This document shows, in pieces, positions 9,617-19,123 of a DNA stretch of 64,000 nt. This DNA comes from Paenibacillus sp. FSL A5-0031 (GTDB taxonomy: Bacteria > Bacillota > Bacilli > Paenibacillales > Paenibacillaceae). Under the pieces are notes generated by a model. The model saw only the letters and a program-made list of their open reading frames with translations, made no database searches and was not told where the DNA came from. The stretch is from positions 306,657 to 370,656 of the forward strand of contig NZ_MRTD01000006.1 of the NCBI RefSeq assembly GCF_001956295.1, given 5' to 3'. A program made the translations under genes and the position numbers. How positions within the stretch are numbered: position 1 is the stretch's first letter; each line of letters starts with the position of its first letter.

Positions 9617-9646
9617 TTCGTTTCTGTCTGCCCGGTTTCGGGGGGT
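9617..9646 (-). promoter_or_regulatory. candidate SigI-type autoregulatory promoter
   Basis: ACCCCCC (9646-9640) with CGAA (9620-9617), resembling the reported SigI -35 ACCCCC and -10 CGAA. The spacing here is about 19-20 nt, which I could not compare with known SigI sites, and the site lies only 25 nt upstream of the chosen start. Confidence 0.4.
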
Positions 9647-9776
9647 ACATTCTGAGAAAATCTTAATTTACATTTAAAAGCATCTTTAGTGCCCTTTATA
9701 TCGCCAAAAAACCGTTGATTGAGAAACAAACGAATTTAATAAAATTACAAAATGATACATTTTTATATGATCAAAA

Positions 9777-9803
9777 TAAAGAAAAGCCCCCGTGAAGGAG
9801 GCT
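9777..9803 (-). terminator. terminator of the zinc-ribbon gene
   Basis: AGCCTCC-TTCAC-GGGGGCT on the minus strand followed by TTTTCTTTATTTT. Confidence 0.8.
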
Positions 9804-9823
9804 CACCATTCATGTTTAAAAAA

Positions 9824-10240
9824 CTAAACGGAAGTACGGCGTTGACGGAGCTTATTCCTTCTATTGTTAAGCATCCCTAGACGCTTCTTAAGAACAAGCT
9901 GCCATTCCGTATCCTCAATTTGCTTAGCAAAGCTTAGCAAATCAAGCGCCATATCGATTTGACTGTGGACAACATCCATTGGATCCTCATTCTCATGGTT
10001 AACGCAATTCTCAAGCAGCGCCTTGCCTTCTTGCTCTACGTACTCCTGAAAATCAACTTCAGCAGCACCGTCGCCATGTGCATATTCGGCTAGTATCTCA
10101 TATTCATTTTCGATTAGATAATGAATATCTACACGGTGACAGACAGGACAAAACATAATGGGCACATTGTGAATATGCGTCCGAATATGCTTAAGTGTAC
10201 CTTTTGTTCCAATCATACTAGCTCCACAGCAAAAACTCAT
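9824..10240 (-). CDS. conserved hypothetical protein with N-terminal zinc ribbon
   Basis: 138 aa. The N-terminus has CC at residues 4-5 and CPVC about 27 residues later, separated by a basic beta-like stretch. This arrangement resembles the YgiT/MqsA-type zinc-binding ribbon, but there is no helix-turn-helix XRE domain after it. The middle is acidic and the C-terminus (LGMLNNRRNKLRQRRTSV) strongly basic. GGAGG precedes the ATG. The gene is monocistronic with its own terminator and an unusual 5' leader made of four hairpin repeats. I do not recognise the function; a nucleic-acid-binding role is only suggested by the zinc ribbon and basic tail. Confidence 0.75.
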   Translation of the reverse strand: MSFCCGASMIGTKGTLKHIRTHIHNVPIMFCPVCHRVDIHYLIENEYEILAEYAHGDGAAEVDFQEYVEQEGKALLENCVNHENEDPMDVVHSQIDMALDLLSFAKQIEDTEWQLVLKKRLGMLNNRRNKLRQRRTSV

Positions 10241-10257
10241 TGACGACTCCTCCTTAG

Positions 10258-10396
10258 AGGTTTGCGCAGCAAACCTATCTTCGTAAGCATCAACTTAGGT
10301 TTGTGAAGACAAACCTATCTTCGTAAGCATCATCTTAGGCTTGCGTAAGCAAACCTATCTTCAAAACCATCATCTAAAGTTTGCGTTAACAAACCT
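10258..10396 (-). repeat. four tandem 39-40-nt hairpin repeats in a 5' leader
   Basis: Four units start at 10258, 10297, 10337 and 10377. Each has a 7-8 bp palindrome of the AGGTTTG...CAAACCT type; the first three are followed by a linker close to ATCTTCGTAAGCATCATCTT. On the transcribed minus strand the last unit ends directly at the AAGGAGG of the downstream zinc-ribbon gene. Loops differ (CTGCG, TCTTCA, TTACG, TTAACG) while stems pair. Confidence 0.85.
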
Positions 10397-10420
10397 ATCA
10401 TTTTTTATTATCTGTTGCTA

Positions 10421-10429
10421 AGTATACCA
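10421..10429 (-). promoter_or_regulatory. candidate extended -10 promoter before the hairpin array
   Basis: Minus-strand TGGTATACT (extended -10) with no good -35. It would place all four hairpins in the leader. Confidence 0.45.
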
Positions 10430-10498
10430 TATTCGCTCTGCATGGACGAAATTCCTGCTTTCTCTCCACATTATCCGTATCGTTATGTAGACAAAAAC

Positions 10499-10529
10499 AA
10501 AACCCGTACCATTAAATGGCACGGGTTTT
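10499..10529. terminator. bidirectional terminator after the peroxiredoxin gene
   Basis: AAAACCCGTACC-ATTAAAT-GGCACGGGTTTT; on the minus strand followed by GTTTTTGT. Confidence 0.85.
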
Positions 10530-10553
10530 GTTAATTCTGCTATTCGAAATATA

Positions 10554-11102
10554 TTATTTCGATACCAAAGTTTGTTGACCTGGTTTCCAGTTGATTGGGC
10601 AAAGACCACCGGATTGCAAAGCTTGCAATACGCGAAGAGTTTCGTCTACGCTGCGGCCAACGTTGTTGTGGTTAACAACTTGATATTGTACTTCGCCTTC
10701 TGGATTGATGATGAATAGACCGCGAAGAGCGATACCTTCTTCTTCAATCAATACACCGTAGTCACGAGCTACGCTTTTCGTAATATCAGCAGCAAGAGGG
10801 AATTCTAGTTGACCTAGACCATTATCGTTAACCGGCGTGTTGATCCATGCACGGTGACTATGTTTGCTATCAATGCTGACACCAAGAATTTCAGTGTTCA
10901 AGCTTTTGAACTCAGCTGCAGCCATGCTTAGTGCAGTAATTTCAGTTGGACATACGAATGTGAAATCTAGTGGGTAGAAGAACAATACCAACCATTTTCC
11001 TTTATAATCTGCAAGTGATGCTGTACCGAAATCTTTACCGTCACCTGTTGCTGTTTCCATTGAAAAATCAGGGGCCTGACGGCCTACCAAACGCTCTGCC
11101 AT
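10554..11102 (-). CDS. 2-Cys peroxiredoxin (AhpC/TSA family)
   Basis: Thiol peroxidase that reduces H2O2 and organic peroxides. The peroxidatic Cys lies in FTFVCPTEI and the resolving Cys in GGLCPINW, the typical 2-Cys arrangement; 182 aa is normal. The start is the ATG at 11102 (MAERLVGRQAPDF), preceded by AAGGAGG; the frame is open nine codons further up but without a ribosome site. It looks closer to the YkuU/Prx1 type than to the AhpC that pairs with AhpF, and no ahpF is adjacent. A sigma-A promoter and a perfect PerR operator lie upstream, consistent with peroxide induction. Confidence 0.95.
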   Translation of the reverse strand: MAERLVGRQAPDFSMETATGDGKDFGTASLADYKGKWLVLFFYPLDFTFVCPTEITALSMAAAEFKSLNTEILGVSIDSKHSHRAWINTPVNDNGLGQLEFPLAADITKSVARDYGVLIEEEGIALRGLFIINPEGEVQYQVVNHNNVGRSVDETLRVLQALQSGGLCPINWKPGQQTLVSK

Positions 11103-11175
11103 AATAGAAAACCTCCTTGACCTATCCATAAATTTTATTGTTTATGCCACTTCGTCTGTGTGACTTACCTAGTAA

Positions 11176-11204
11176 ATAGTATCACTAGTTTATAAACAAG
11201 TCAA
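11176..11204 (-). promoter_or_regulatory. sigma-A promoter of the peroxiredoxin gene
   Basis: TTGACT (11204-11199), 17-nt spacer, TACTAT (11181-11176); leader of about 65 nt. Confidence 0.8.
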
Positions 11205-11223
11205 TATTATAATTAATATTTAT

Positions 11224-11238
11224 TTATAATAATTATAA
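11224..11238. promoter_or_regulatory. PerR box
   Basis: TTATAATAATTATAA matches the 15-bp PerR consensus TTATAATNATTATAA exactly. It sits 20 bp upstream of the peroxiredoxin -35; a degenerate second copy lies between, at about 11206-11220. Confidence 0.8.
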
Positions 11239-11246
11239 TCTGGATA

Positions 11247-12326
11247 CTATTTTCTTAGAGCAGCTACGATCAAATCGCCCATTTCTGTTGTGCCAATTGC
11301 TGTGCTCTTATCAACAGCAATATCACCTGTACGGTGGCCTGCATCAAGAACTTCTTTCACCGCTGCTTCAATTGCTGCAGCAGCCTCGTGGTAACCAAAT
11401 GTAAGGCGGAACATAAGCGCTACGGAAAGGATTGTTGCAATTGGGTTGGAGATGCCTTGACCCGCGATGTCAGGTGCTGAGCCGTGTACCGGCTCATACA
11501 AGCCGAAGCTGCCTTCGCCAAGCGATGCAGATGAGAGCATTCCGATTGATCCAGTCAGCATTGCAGCTTCATCACTAAGAATGTCGCCGAACATATTTTC
11601 TGTAACGATGACATCAAAGCTCGAAGGACGGCGAAGCAATTGCATTGCACAGTTGTCAACAAGCACGTGCTCTAGCTCTACCTCTGGGTATTCAGGAGCG
11701 ATCCGGTTTACTACTTCACGCCATAGGCGGGATGTTTCTAGTACGTTTGCTTTATCAACAGAAGCAAGACGTTTGCTGCGAGTCATAGCGATATCGAATG
11801 CTTGACGCACGATGCGCTCGATTTCTTGCACGTTGTATACGCATGTATCAACCGCTTCTTCGCCGCCAGCGCCTTCACGACGGAATTTCTCGCCAAAGTA
11901 AATACCGCCAGTCAATTCACGAACAACGATGAGATCTGTGCCTTCAAGCACTTCCGGCTTCAAAGTTGAAGCTTCTTTCAAGCAATCGAATACGGTAGCT
12001 GGACGAATGTTTGAGAAAAGGCCAAGTGCTTTGCGAATGCCGAGCAAGCCTGTTTCTGGACGAAGCTCCTTGGAGTTGTTGTCCCATTTTGGTCCGCCTA
12101 CTGCGCCAAGCAATACCGCGTCTGCACCTTTGCAAAGGTCAAGTGTTTCTTGCGGCAATGGTGTGCCTTTCTCGTCAATTGCAATACCGCCGAACAAGCC
12201 GTGTTCTGTTTCGAATTTGTAGCCGTAAAGCTCTTCAGTTTTTTTGAGCACTTTAAGTGCTTCGCCAACTACCTCAGGGCCGATACCGTCGCCGGCAATA
12301 ACTGCAATTTTTTTAACTTCTGACAT
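11247..12326 (-). CDS. leuB: 3-isopropylmalate dehydrogenase
   Basis: NAD-dependent oxidative decarboxylation of 3-isopropylmalate, the third step of leucine synthesis. [14 protein letters not shown] opens the fold; [16 protein letters not shown] holds the metal-binding Asp residues, followed by the NAD-binding [15 protein letters not shown]. 359 aa is normal. The ATG has GAGGAG about 12 nt upstream. Unlike the B. subtilis ilv-leu operon, leuB here is cut off from leuA by a strong terminator and is not followed by leuC or leuD, so it must have its own promoter. Confidence 0.97.
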   Translation of the reverse strand: MSEVKKIAVIAGDGIGPEVVGEALKVLKKTEELYGYKFETEHGLFGGIAIDEKGTPLPQETLDLCKGADAVLLGAVGGPKWDNNSKELRPETGLLGIRKALGLFSNIRPATVFDCLKEASTLKPEVLEGTDLIVVRELTGGIYFGEKFRREGAGGEEAVDTCVYNVQEIERIVRQAFDIAMTRSKRLASVDKANVLETSRLWREVVNRIAPEYPEVELEHVLVDNCAMQLLRRPSSFDVIVTENMFGDILSDEAAMLTGSIGMLSSASLGEGSFGLYEPVHGSAPDIAGQGISNPIATILSVALMFRLTFGYHEAAAAIEAAVKEVLDAGHRTGDIAVDKSTAIGTTEMGDLIVAALRK

Positions 12327-12380
12327 AATAATGTAACACTCCTCGTTTTGAGTTAAACTTGTCCATTCAACGTTTTCAAA

Positions 12381-12469
12381 AATATAAGAATTTATAAGTT
12401 TGTTAGCTTATAAAGGGCTTATATTTCACCGTCAAAGCTACTTCAGCGTCCAAAGGACGCCAAAGGCGT
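12381..12469. repeat. nested palindromes in the leuB leader
   Basis: In the 366-bp leuA-leuB gap: AATATAAG (12381)/CTTATATT (12418) enclosing TTATAAG (12392)/CTTATAA (12407); then GCGTCC-AAA-GGACGC (12446-12460) overlapping ACGCC-AAA-GGCGT (12457-12469). The last two share bases, so they are mutually exclusive hairpins. No gene is seen in the gap. Confidence 0.6.
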
Positions 12470-12651
12470 TTTGCTTGGCGAATCCTGTTGAAAAATACAA
12501 GTCTACACATTCATTCTCATTCTATTATCATTTGTACCATAAAAACGAGTTGATTACCAAGATATAAAATCTATTTACTCTATAGGCTGTAACTATAGAG
12601 TCATTGATTATCCCTTTTTTGAAGCTATATCTATTAAAGAACAAAAAAAAA

Positions 12652-12684
12652 CAGTCCGCCCAAAGGTTAAACTCTGGCGAACTG
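12652..12684 (-). terminator. terminator of the ilv-leuA operon
   Basis: CAGTTCGCC...GGCGGACTG stem followed on the minus strand by T9. It separates leuA from leuB. Confidence 0.85.
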
Positions 12685-12692
12685 CTTTCTTT

Positions 12693-14237
12693 TTAGATTA
12701 GACTCATCTTATCGCGGCGACCTGGCGTCTTGCGCTTCTCGATCAGTCGGTTAAGCGCATCGATGTATGCTCGCGCGCTAGCTTCAAGAATGTCCGTGCT
12801 AAGTCCACGTCCTTGAGCAGAAACATCATCCTGCTTTAGTACAACATGAACCTCGCCTTGCGCATCCTTGCCTTGCGATACGGATTTGATCGAATAATCT
12901 TCAAGCTCCACGACTTCCTGTGTCACCTTGTCGATCGCGTTATAGATGGCGTCTACGGAACCGTTGCCGATTGCCGCTTCATCGATGACCTCACCCTCCG
13001 CTTTACGAATCCGAACGGATGCGCTTGGCGTAGATTGATTGCCATAACTTACTTGGATCATCTCTAATTTGAATACTTCCGGCGTATCAATGAGCTTCTC
13101 TTCAAGCAGAGCAAGAATATCCTCATCACTTACGGTTTTCTTGCGATCTGCCAAATCTTTAAATTTAGCAAAAGCAGCATTAACCGCTTCGTCCTCAAGC
13201 TCATAACCTAGGTCGATCAGCTTCTCACGAAACGCATGGCGTCCCGAATGCTTGCCAAGCACCAGCTTGGATTCCTTCAGTCCGATCGTATCCGGTGAAA
13301 TGATTTCATACGTCGTTTTTTCTTTCAGCATGCCATCCTGATGAATACCAGATTCATGCGCGAATGCATTGGCACCAACAATTGCTTTGTTGCCTGGAAC
13401 GACCATGCCCGTCAGCTTGCTGACAAGGCGGCTCGTCTTGGCAATTTCTTTCAGGTTCAGCGTCGTTTGAGCTCCGAAGTAGTCCGGGCGCGTAGCAAGC
13501 GCCATTGCAATCTCTTCGATCGCTGTGTTACCTGCGCGCTCCCCGATACCATTGATCGTACCCTCAACTTGATCTGCACCATTCAAGATCGCTGCCAGCG
13601 AATTTGCAGTCGCCATGCCGAGATCATTGTGACAATGTGCGCTCAACTGAATTTTTTCGATATTCGGCACATTTTCCTTCAACACCTTAAAGATGTTCCC
13701 GAATTCTTGCGGATTCATATAACCGACCGTGTCCGGAATGTTTACGACCGTTGCTCCCGCTTTAATGGCCATCTCAACGACCTGACACAGAAAGTCCAGC
13801 TCTGTACGTCCAGCATCCTCTGCTGAGAATTCAACTTTGTCAAAATATTGCTTTGCATACCGAATGGCACGCTCTGCCGTTTCAAGTACCTGCTCCTTCT
13901 CCATCCGCAGCTTGTGCTTGCGGTGAATTGGACTTGTAGCAAGAAATACGTGAATGCACGGATCCTGTGCGCCGATAAGCGCTTCACGAACAGCATCGAT
14001 ATCCTGCTCACGCGAGCGTGAGAGTCCGATAACTGTAGCATTTTTAACTGCTCGCGCTACCGCATTAACTGCAGCAAGGTCCCCCGGAGACGCAGCAGGG
14101 AAGCCAGCTTCCATGCGGTCCACTCCCAGCCTTTCAAGCTGAAGGGCAATCTCTACCTTTTCCTTCGTGTTCAGGTTAACCCCAGGAGATTGCTCTCCGT
14201 CACGAAGCGTTGTATCGAAAACATATATTTTCCGCAT
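12693..14237 (-). CDS. leuA: 2-isopropylmalate synthase
   Basis: Condenses acetyl-CoA with 2-ketoisovalerate, the committed step to leucine. [13 protein letters not shown] opens the HMGL-type TIM barrel with its metal Asp; [10 protein letters not shown] holds the metal His pair; [16 protein letters not shown] follows. The C-terminal LeuA regulatory (dimer) domain, about 390-500, which carries leucine feedback, is present. 514 aa is normal. GGAGG lies about 12 nt before the ATG. Last gene of ilvB-ilvN-ilvC-leuA. Confidence 0.97.
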   Translation of the reverse strand: MRKIYVFDTTLRDGEQSPGVNLNTKEKVEIALQLERLGVDRMEAGFPAASPGDLAAVNAVARAVKNATVIGLSRSREQDIDAVREALIGAQDPCIHVFLATSPIHRKHKLRMEKEQVLETAERAIRYAKQYFDKVEFSAEDAGRTELDFLCQVVEMAIKAGATVVNIPDTVGYMNPQEFGNIFKVLKENVPNIEKIQLSAHCHNDLGMATANSLAAILNGADQVEGTINGIGERAGNTAIEEIAMALATRPDYFGAQTTLNLKEIAKTSRLVSKLTGMVVPGNKAIVGANAFAHESGIHQDGMLKEKTTYEIISPDTIGLKESKLVLGKHSGRHAFREKLIDLGYELEDEAVNAAFAKFKDLADRKKTVSDEDILALLEEKLIDTPEVFKLEMIQVSYGNQSTPSASVRIRKAEGEVIDEAAIGNGSVDAIYNAIDKVTQEVVELEDYSIKSVSQGKDAQGEVHVVLKQDDVSAQGRGLSTDILEASARAYIDALNRLIEKRKTPGRRDKMSLI

Positions 14238-14266
14238 TTGTGCAATGCACCTCCGTGAACAAAATG

Positions 14267-14334
14267 ATCCCGGTGCGCTCGGACCACATGGCGATACAAC
14301 GTGCTCATCGTCAAACGATCCGGCGAACCGGGAT
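14267..14334 (-). promoter_or_regulatory. structured ilvC-leuA spacer
   Basis: ATCCCGGT (14267-14274) pairs with ACCGGGAT (14327-14334), enclosing an ATCGT-TTG-ACGAT hairpin. No T-run follows, so this is not a typical terminator; an mRNA stability or processing element is possible. Confidence 0.55.
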
Positions 14335-14357
14335 ATTTTCCTACATTCTATCTTTTA

Positions 14358-15470
<1,113 letters not shown>

Positions 15471-15473
15471 TTA

Positions 15474-15959
15474 TTACTTGGAATTGCCTCTGTTTAATGC
15501 TGTTACTCCTGTGCGCGACAGTTCACGAATGCCATACGGTTTAAGCAATTCAACCATAGCATCGATTTTTTCAGTGTCCCCTACTACTTGTACCATAAGC
15601 GAATGAGTGCCAATGTCCACAACCGCTGCGCGGAAAGTTTCAACAACACCTAAAATTTCCGGACGAGATGCTGGCTCTGCATTCACTTTAATGAGTGCAA
15701 GCTCGCGGCCAACCATCGGATTTGAGCTAAGATCAATGACCTTAATAACGTCAATCAGCTTATAAAGCTGCTTCGTTACTTGCTCGAGCGTATGATCATC
15801 ACCAGAAGTGACGATGACCATACGCGACAAGCCTGCTTCTTCACTGGAACCAACCGTTATGCTTTCAATGTTGAAGCCGCGGCGTCCGAACAAACCAGAT
15901 ACGCGCTGTAGAACGCCGGGCTGATCGTTAACGATTACTGCGATCGTGTGTTTTTTCAT
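15474..15959 (-). CDS. ilvN: acetolactate synthase small (regulatory) subunit
   Basis: Regulatory subunit that binds valine and stimulates the IlvB catalytic subunit. An N-terminal ACT domain (VNDQPGVLQRVSGLFGRRGF) is followed by the C-terminal small-subunit domain; 161 aa is normal. Its ATG overlaps the ilvB stop by 4 nt (ATGA), so the subunits are translationally coupled, which fits a fixed stoichiometry. Confidence 0.96.
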   Translation of the reverse strand: MKKHTIAVIVNDQPGVLQRVSGLFGRRGFNIESITVGSSEEAGLSRMVIVTSGDDHTLEQVTKQLYKLIDVIKVIDLSSNPMVGRELALIKVNAEPASRPEILGVVETFRAAVVDIGTHSLMVQVVGDTEKIDAMVELLKPYGIRELSRTGVTALNRGNSK

Positions 15960-17701
15960 TCCGCATCCCCCATGATCATTTCGTCGATGGTGCTTCCTTG
16001 CGCTACCATTGGGTACACGTTCTCTTCTTTGCGAACGACGAACTCAACAACAGCTGGACCAGGATGGCGTAATGCTTCTTCCCATGCGGCACGCGCTTCT
16101 TCTTTGTTCGTTGCGCGGAAGCCTTTAACTCCGTAAGCTTCTGACAGCTTAACAAAGTCTGGGCTGCCTGAGAGATCAATATGACTGTAGCGGTTGTCAT
16201 AGATAAGCTCCTGCCACTGTCTTACCATACCAAGCACCTGATTATTGATAATTACTACCTTAACCGGAATGTTGTTAATTGCGCAAATCGCAAGCTCTTG
16301 CGCACACATTTGCATCCCGCCGTCACCATTAATGGAAACGACTACGCGATCCGGATTCGCCATTTGAGCGCCGATAGCAGAAGGGAATCCGAAGCCCATT
16401 GTACCTAGCCCTCCGGAAGTAACCCATGAACGAGGCTTGTTGAATTTGTAATACTGTGCAGCCCACATTTGATGTTGACCAACGTCAGTTGTTACAATCG
16501 CATCGCCATTCGTTGTCTCATGGATCAGCTCAACAACCCACTGCGGCTTAAGCTCAACGTCAGAATCCGTATAGCTGAATGGATATTCCGCACATGAAGC
16601 TTTGAGCTTCGCACGCCAATCATCCGCTTTGTCTGCACGTTTCGCAAGCTTATTCACAATCTCAAGAACAGTCTTTACATCACCGACAATCGGGATGTCT
16701 GTTGGTACGTTTTTGCCGATTTCCGCTGGATCGATATCGATGTGTACGATTTTCGCCAGTGGAGCAAAGCCCGCAAGCTTGCCGGTTACGCGGTCATCGA
16801 AGCGAGCGCCAATATTAATTAGCAAGTCTGCGCTTTGAATCGATTTATTAGCCGTATATGTGCCATGCATGCCTGGCATGCCTAGGAATAAATCATTGCC
16901 GCTTGGGAAAGCTCCCAAACCAAGCAATGTTGTTGTAATTGGTATTTGCGTTTTAGTAACGAATTCGAACAGCTCTTCATGTCCGCCAGAGTAAACGACT
17001 CCGCCGCCTGCTAGTATTAACGGGCGCTCCGCTTGTTCAATCGCCTTAATCAGCTTATCCACTTGATTTTTGTTAGGCGTAACTGTCGGGTTGTAACCAC
17101 GGATGTTAACTTCTGTTACTGGCTTGAACAATGTCTTAGCCGCTGAGATGTCCTTCGGAATATCGATCAATACTGGACCTTTGCGCCCCGTGTTGGCAAT
17201 ATGGAATGCTTCGTGAATAATACGAGGCAAATCCTCAACGTCGCGAACCAAGTAGCTGTGTTTAGTGATTGGCATTGTGATACCCGTAATGTCTGCCTCT
17301 TGGAATGCATCGCTGCCAATCAGACTGGAGATGACATTACCGGTAATAACAACTAGTGGTACGGAATCCATATATGCAGTTGCAATTCCCGTCACGAGGT
17401 TTGTTGCACCAGGACCTGATGTAGCGATACATACGCCTACTTTGCCGCTTGCGCGGGCATAACCGTCTGCCGCGTGAATCGCGCCTTGCTCATGCCGTGT
17501 TAATAAATGATTGAAATCGGGGTTTCCGTGCATCGCGTCATAAATGTACAACACTGCTCCACCTGGATAGCCGAACACACAATCTACACCCTCAAGCAAT
17601 AGACTTCTTAGCAAAATTTCCGAACCAGAAATAACCTCAGGTTTCGAAATTCTTTCCTTCATTTCCTCTTTTGACTTCAGTGTTGCACCTTGCGTTATCA
17701 T
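15956..17701 (-). CDS. ilvB: acetolactate synthase large (catalytic) subunit
   Basis: ThDP/FAD enzyme making acetolactate or acetohydroxybutyrate, the first common step of branched-chain synthesis. N-terminal ThDP domain (FGYPGGAVLYIYDA with the catalytic Glu in THLLTRHEQGA-like context), a central FAD-type domain, and a C-terminal ThDP/Mg motif beginning GDGGMQMCAQEL and ending with an Asn (INNQVLG). 581 aa is normal. AGGAGG is 7 nt before the ATG. First gene of the operon, behind a T-box leader. Confidence 0.97.
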   Translation of the reverse strand: MITQGATLKSKEEMKERISKPEVISGSEILLRSLLLEGVDCVFGYPGGAVLYIYDAMHGNPDFNHLLTRHEQGAIHAADGYARASGKVGVCIATSGPGATNLVTGIATAYMDSVPLVVITGNVISSLIGSDAFQEADITGITMPITKHSYLVRDVEDLPRIIHEAFHIANTGRKGPVLIDIPKDISAAKTLFKPVTEVNIRGYNPTVTPNKNQVDKLIKAIEQAERPLILAGGGVVYSGGHEELFEFVTKTQIPITTTLLGLGAFPSGNDLFLGMPGMHGTYTANKSIQSADLLINIGARFDDRVTGKLAGFAPLAKIVHIDIDPAEIGKNVPTDIPIVGDVKTVLEIVNKLAKRADKADDWRAKLKASCAEYPFSYTDSDVELKPQWVVELIHETTNGDAIVTTDVGQHQMWAAQYYKFNKPRSWVTSGGLGTMGFGFPSAIGAQMANPDRVVVSINGDGGMQMCAQELAICAINNIPVKVVIINNQVLGMVRQWQELIYDNRYSHIDLSGSPDFVKLSEAYGVKGFRATNKEEARAAWEEALRHPGPAVVEFVVRKEENVYPMVAQGSTIDEMIMGDAE

Positions 17702-17719
17702 CAGTCATCCTCCTCTCAG

Positions 17720-18091
17720 AAAAAACAAAAAAACCTCTCGTTCCTCATGCTTCAATACGAAGCAACGAGGGACGAAAGGTATATCTTCCGTGGTACCACC
17801 CAAATTCGTTACACATCTCCCGATGTATAACCTCTACAAGTAAGAACGTCATGCATATACGTTCTACCAATGGCACTGTAACGCTTGCCCTGCGATTCCC
17901 CCTAATAGGCAACACATGGTTGCTTTTCAAGGAAACAGCTCCGAGGTGAGCTCGTAGAAAAGGGATTTTGGCGATGGTTGCAGCTAATCCATCCGCTCTC
18001 TGTTCAAAAGGGCCCTAAGCACTTCGTCCTCATCAATGCTGATTTTGTATTTACCACATGGTACGAATACCAGTACGTGGTAGATAAGACT
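17720..18091 (-). promoter_or_regulatory. T-box leader, probably tRNA-Leu (CUC specifier)
   Basis: Minus-strand leader with stem I features (GATGAGGACGAAGTGC, then AGAGAGCGG), a specifier-loop context GAG-CTC-ACCTCGGAG in which CTC (Leu) sits where T-box specifiers normally lie, the antiterminator T-box core TGGGTGGTACCACGG, and a CGTCCCTCG...CGAGAGG terminator followed by T7. Uncharged tRNA-Leu should relieve termination ahead of ilvB. Confidence 0.9.
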
Positions 18092-18097
18092 TTCCTT

Positions 18098-18126
18098 ATT
18101 ATATGCCGTGAATCTCAGTTCGTCAA
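18098..18126 (-). promoter_or_regulatory. sigma-A promoter of the ilv-leuA operon
   Basis: TTGACG (18126-18121), 17-nt spacer, TATAAT (18103-18098); the start would be near 18091. Confidence 0.88.
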
Positions 18127-18263
18127 GAACCATAAACAACTCTTGTTGTAAAATGTATTCGGCGCAATCCTTTAGCGCGCTACATATACTAGTTTAGCCC
18201 TAATGCGGCAAATTCATGCTGCGTCCCAGATCCATTTGGCGCGGTAGAAATGGAATGATGAGC

Positions 18264-18716
18264 ATGATTCGTATTTATGAGCCAAGGTATGACCAAGCCG
18301 AAGTGGTTCGCCTCATTCGCAATGAGCTTATTCCCTTATCCCATACGGTACATCAGCATGATGCGCAAACGATTCGAGAGCTCCCTAAGCGTTTCCGTCG
18401 CGGCGTTACTTTTGTAGCATCCTTATCTAAAAAAAGCCCTCCAGTCTCCTTCATCCATTTTGAAGTGATGGGTGAGGTGCTTTATTTAGATATGATGGTC
18501 ACGCATCCTGATCACCGGAATAGACAATGGGGCAGAAAATTAATAGCTCATAGCGAAGCTTACGGCAAAACGCAGAATTGCAAAGTTGCCAGGCTGTTTG
18601 TCGATCAGGTTAATGGTAAAGCACATCAACTCTATAGTAAGCTTGGTTACTATACCGTCCAATACTATCCTGAGCTGCGCTGCTACGAATTACTTAAACC
18701 GCTCACCCCGCTATGA
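18264..18716 (+). CDS. GNAT-family N-acetyltransferase
   Basis: Single GNAT domain of unknown substrate. The acetyl-CoA loop is DHRNRQWGRKLIAHSE (R/Q-x-x-G-R/K type), and the C-terminal beta strands (AHQLYSKLGYYTVQYYPEL) are typical. I start at MIRIYEPRYD; in-frame ATGs at 18216, 18255 and 18258 are alternatives and none has a convincing Shine-Dalgarno. It converges on the Gly-rich gene with 14 bp between the stops. The position just downstream of the divergent ilv promoter region gives no functional hint. Confidence 0.8.
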   Translation: MIRIYEPRYDQAEVVRLIRNELIPLSHTVHQHDAQTIRELPKRFRRGVTFVASLSKKSPPVSFIHFEVMGEVLYLDMMVTHPDHRNRQWGRKLIAHSEAYGKTQNCKVARLFVDQVNGKAHQLYSKLGYYTVQYYPELRCYELLKPLTPL

Positions 18717-18730
18717 TTACTTAATTGCCA

Positions 18731-19123
18731 TTAAAAACCGTTGTAGCCCTGGTTTCCATAACCGCCATAGCCAGCATTGCCGTTATAACCAGCATTGCCG
18801 CCATAACCTCCATAGTTGCCATTGCCGTATTGGTTAAAGTTGTTGTTGCAGCAGTTGCCGCCACCGTAGCCACCGCCAAAACCACCACCAAAGCCGCCAC
18901 CCCATAAAGGAAGCGTGCCGATGGCAAGAAGGTCAAACAATACGAGAGGCAAAATTGCTTTCGTCTGCACGAGCTTGCCTTTGTCTTTTTCAAGTGGAGC
19001 GACGATCAGTTTATTTTGGTGTACCCGAACGAGCTTGCCAGTGACGACAGAGCCGTCAGGACGTACTGCATAAATGGATTTGCCGACCAGTTTCCGTACT
19101 TGCTGCTTGGAAACGTTACGCAT
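18731..19123 (-). CDS. small protein with Gly/Asn/Tyr-rich tail
   Basis: 130 aa. Residues 1-55 look like a small beta-barrel (VGKSIYAVRPDGSVVTGKL, then NKLIVAPL), followed by a hydrophobic segment at about 57-75 (ILPLVLFDLLAIGTLPLW). From about residue 75 to the end is a Gly-rich region with GGGF/GGGY repeats, a CC pair and GYGGN-type repeats. The composition resembles Gly-rich spore-coat or surface proteins of spore-formers, but I cannot name the family. Start chosen by GGGAGGG before the ATG. Confidence 0.72.
   Translation of the reverse strand: MRNVSKQQVRKLVGKSIYAVRPDGSVVTGKLVRVHQNKLIVAPLEKDKGKLVQTKAILPLVLFDLLAIGTLPLWGGGFGGGFGGGYGGGNCCNNNFNQYGNGNYGGYGGNAGYNGNAGYGGYGNQGYNGF

Noticed and set aside
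10258..10396. Possible CRISPR array
   Set aside because: Units are contiguous 39-40-nt near-identical copies with internal palindromes and no unique spacers; no cas genes.
12508..12532. Fur-like GATAAT/GAATGA run upstream of leuB
   Set aside because: No dyad symmetry and few matches to the 7-1-7 core.
13341..13826. 161-aa plus-strand frame opposite leuA
   Set aside because: Lies entirely antisense to conserved leuA sequence and has no domain or ribosome site.
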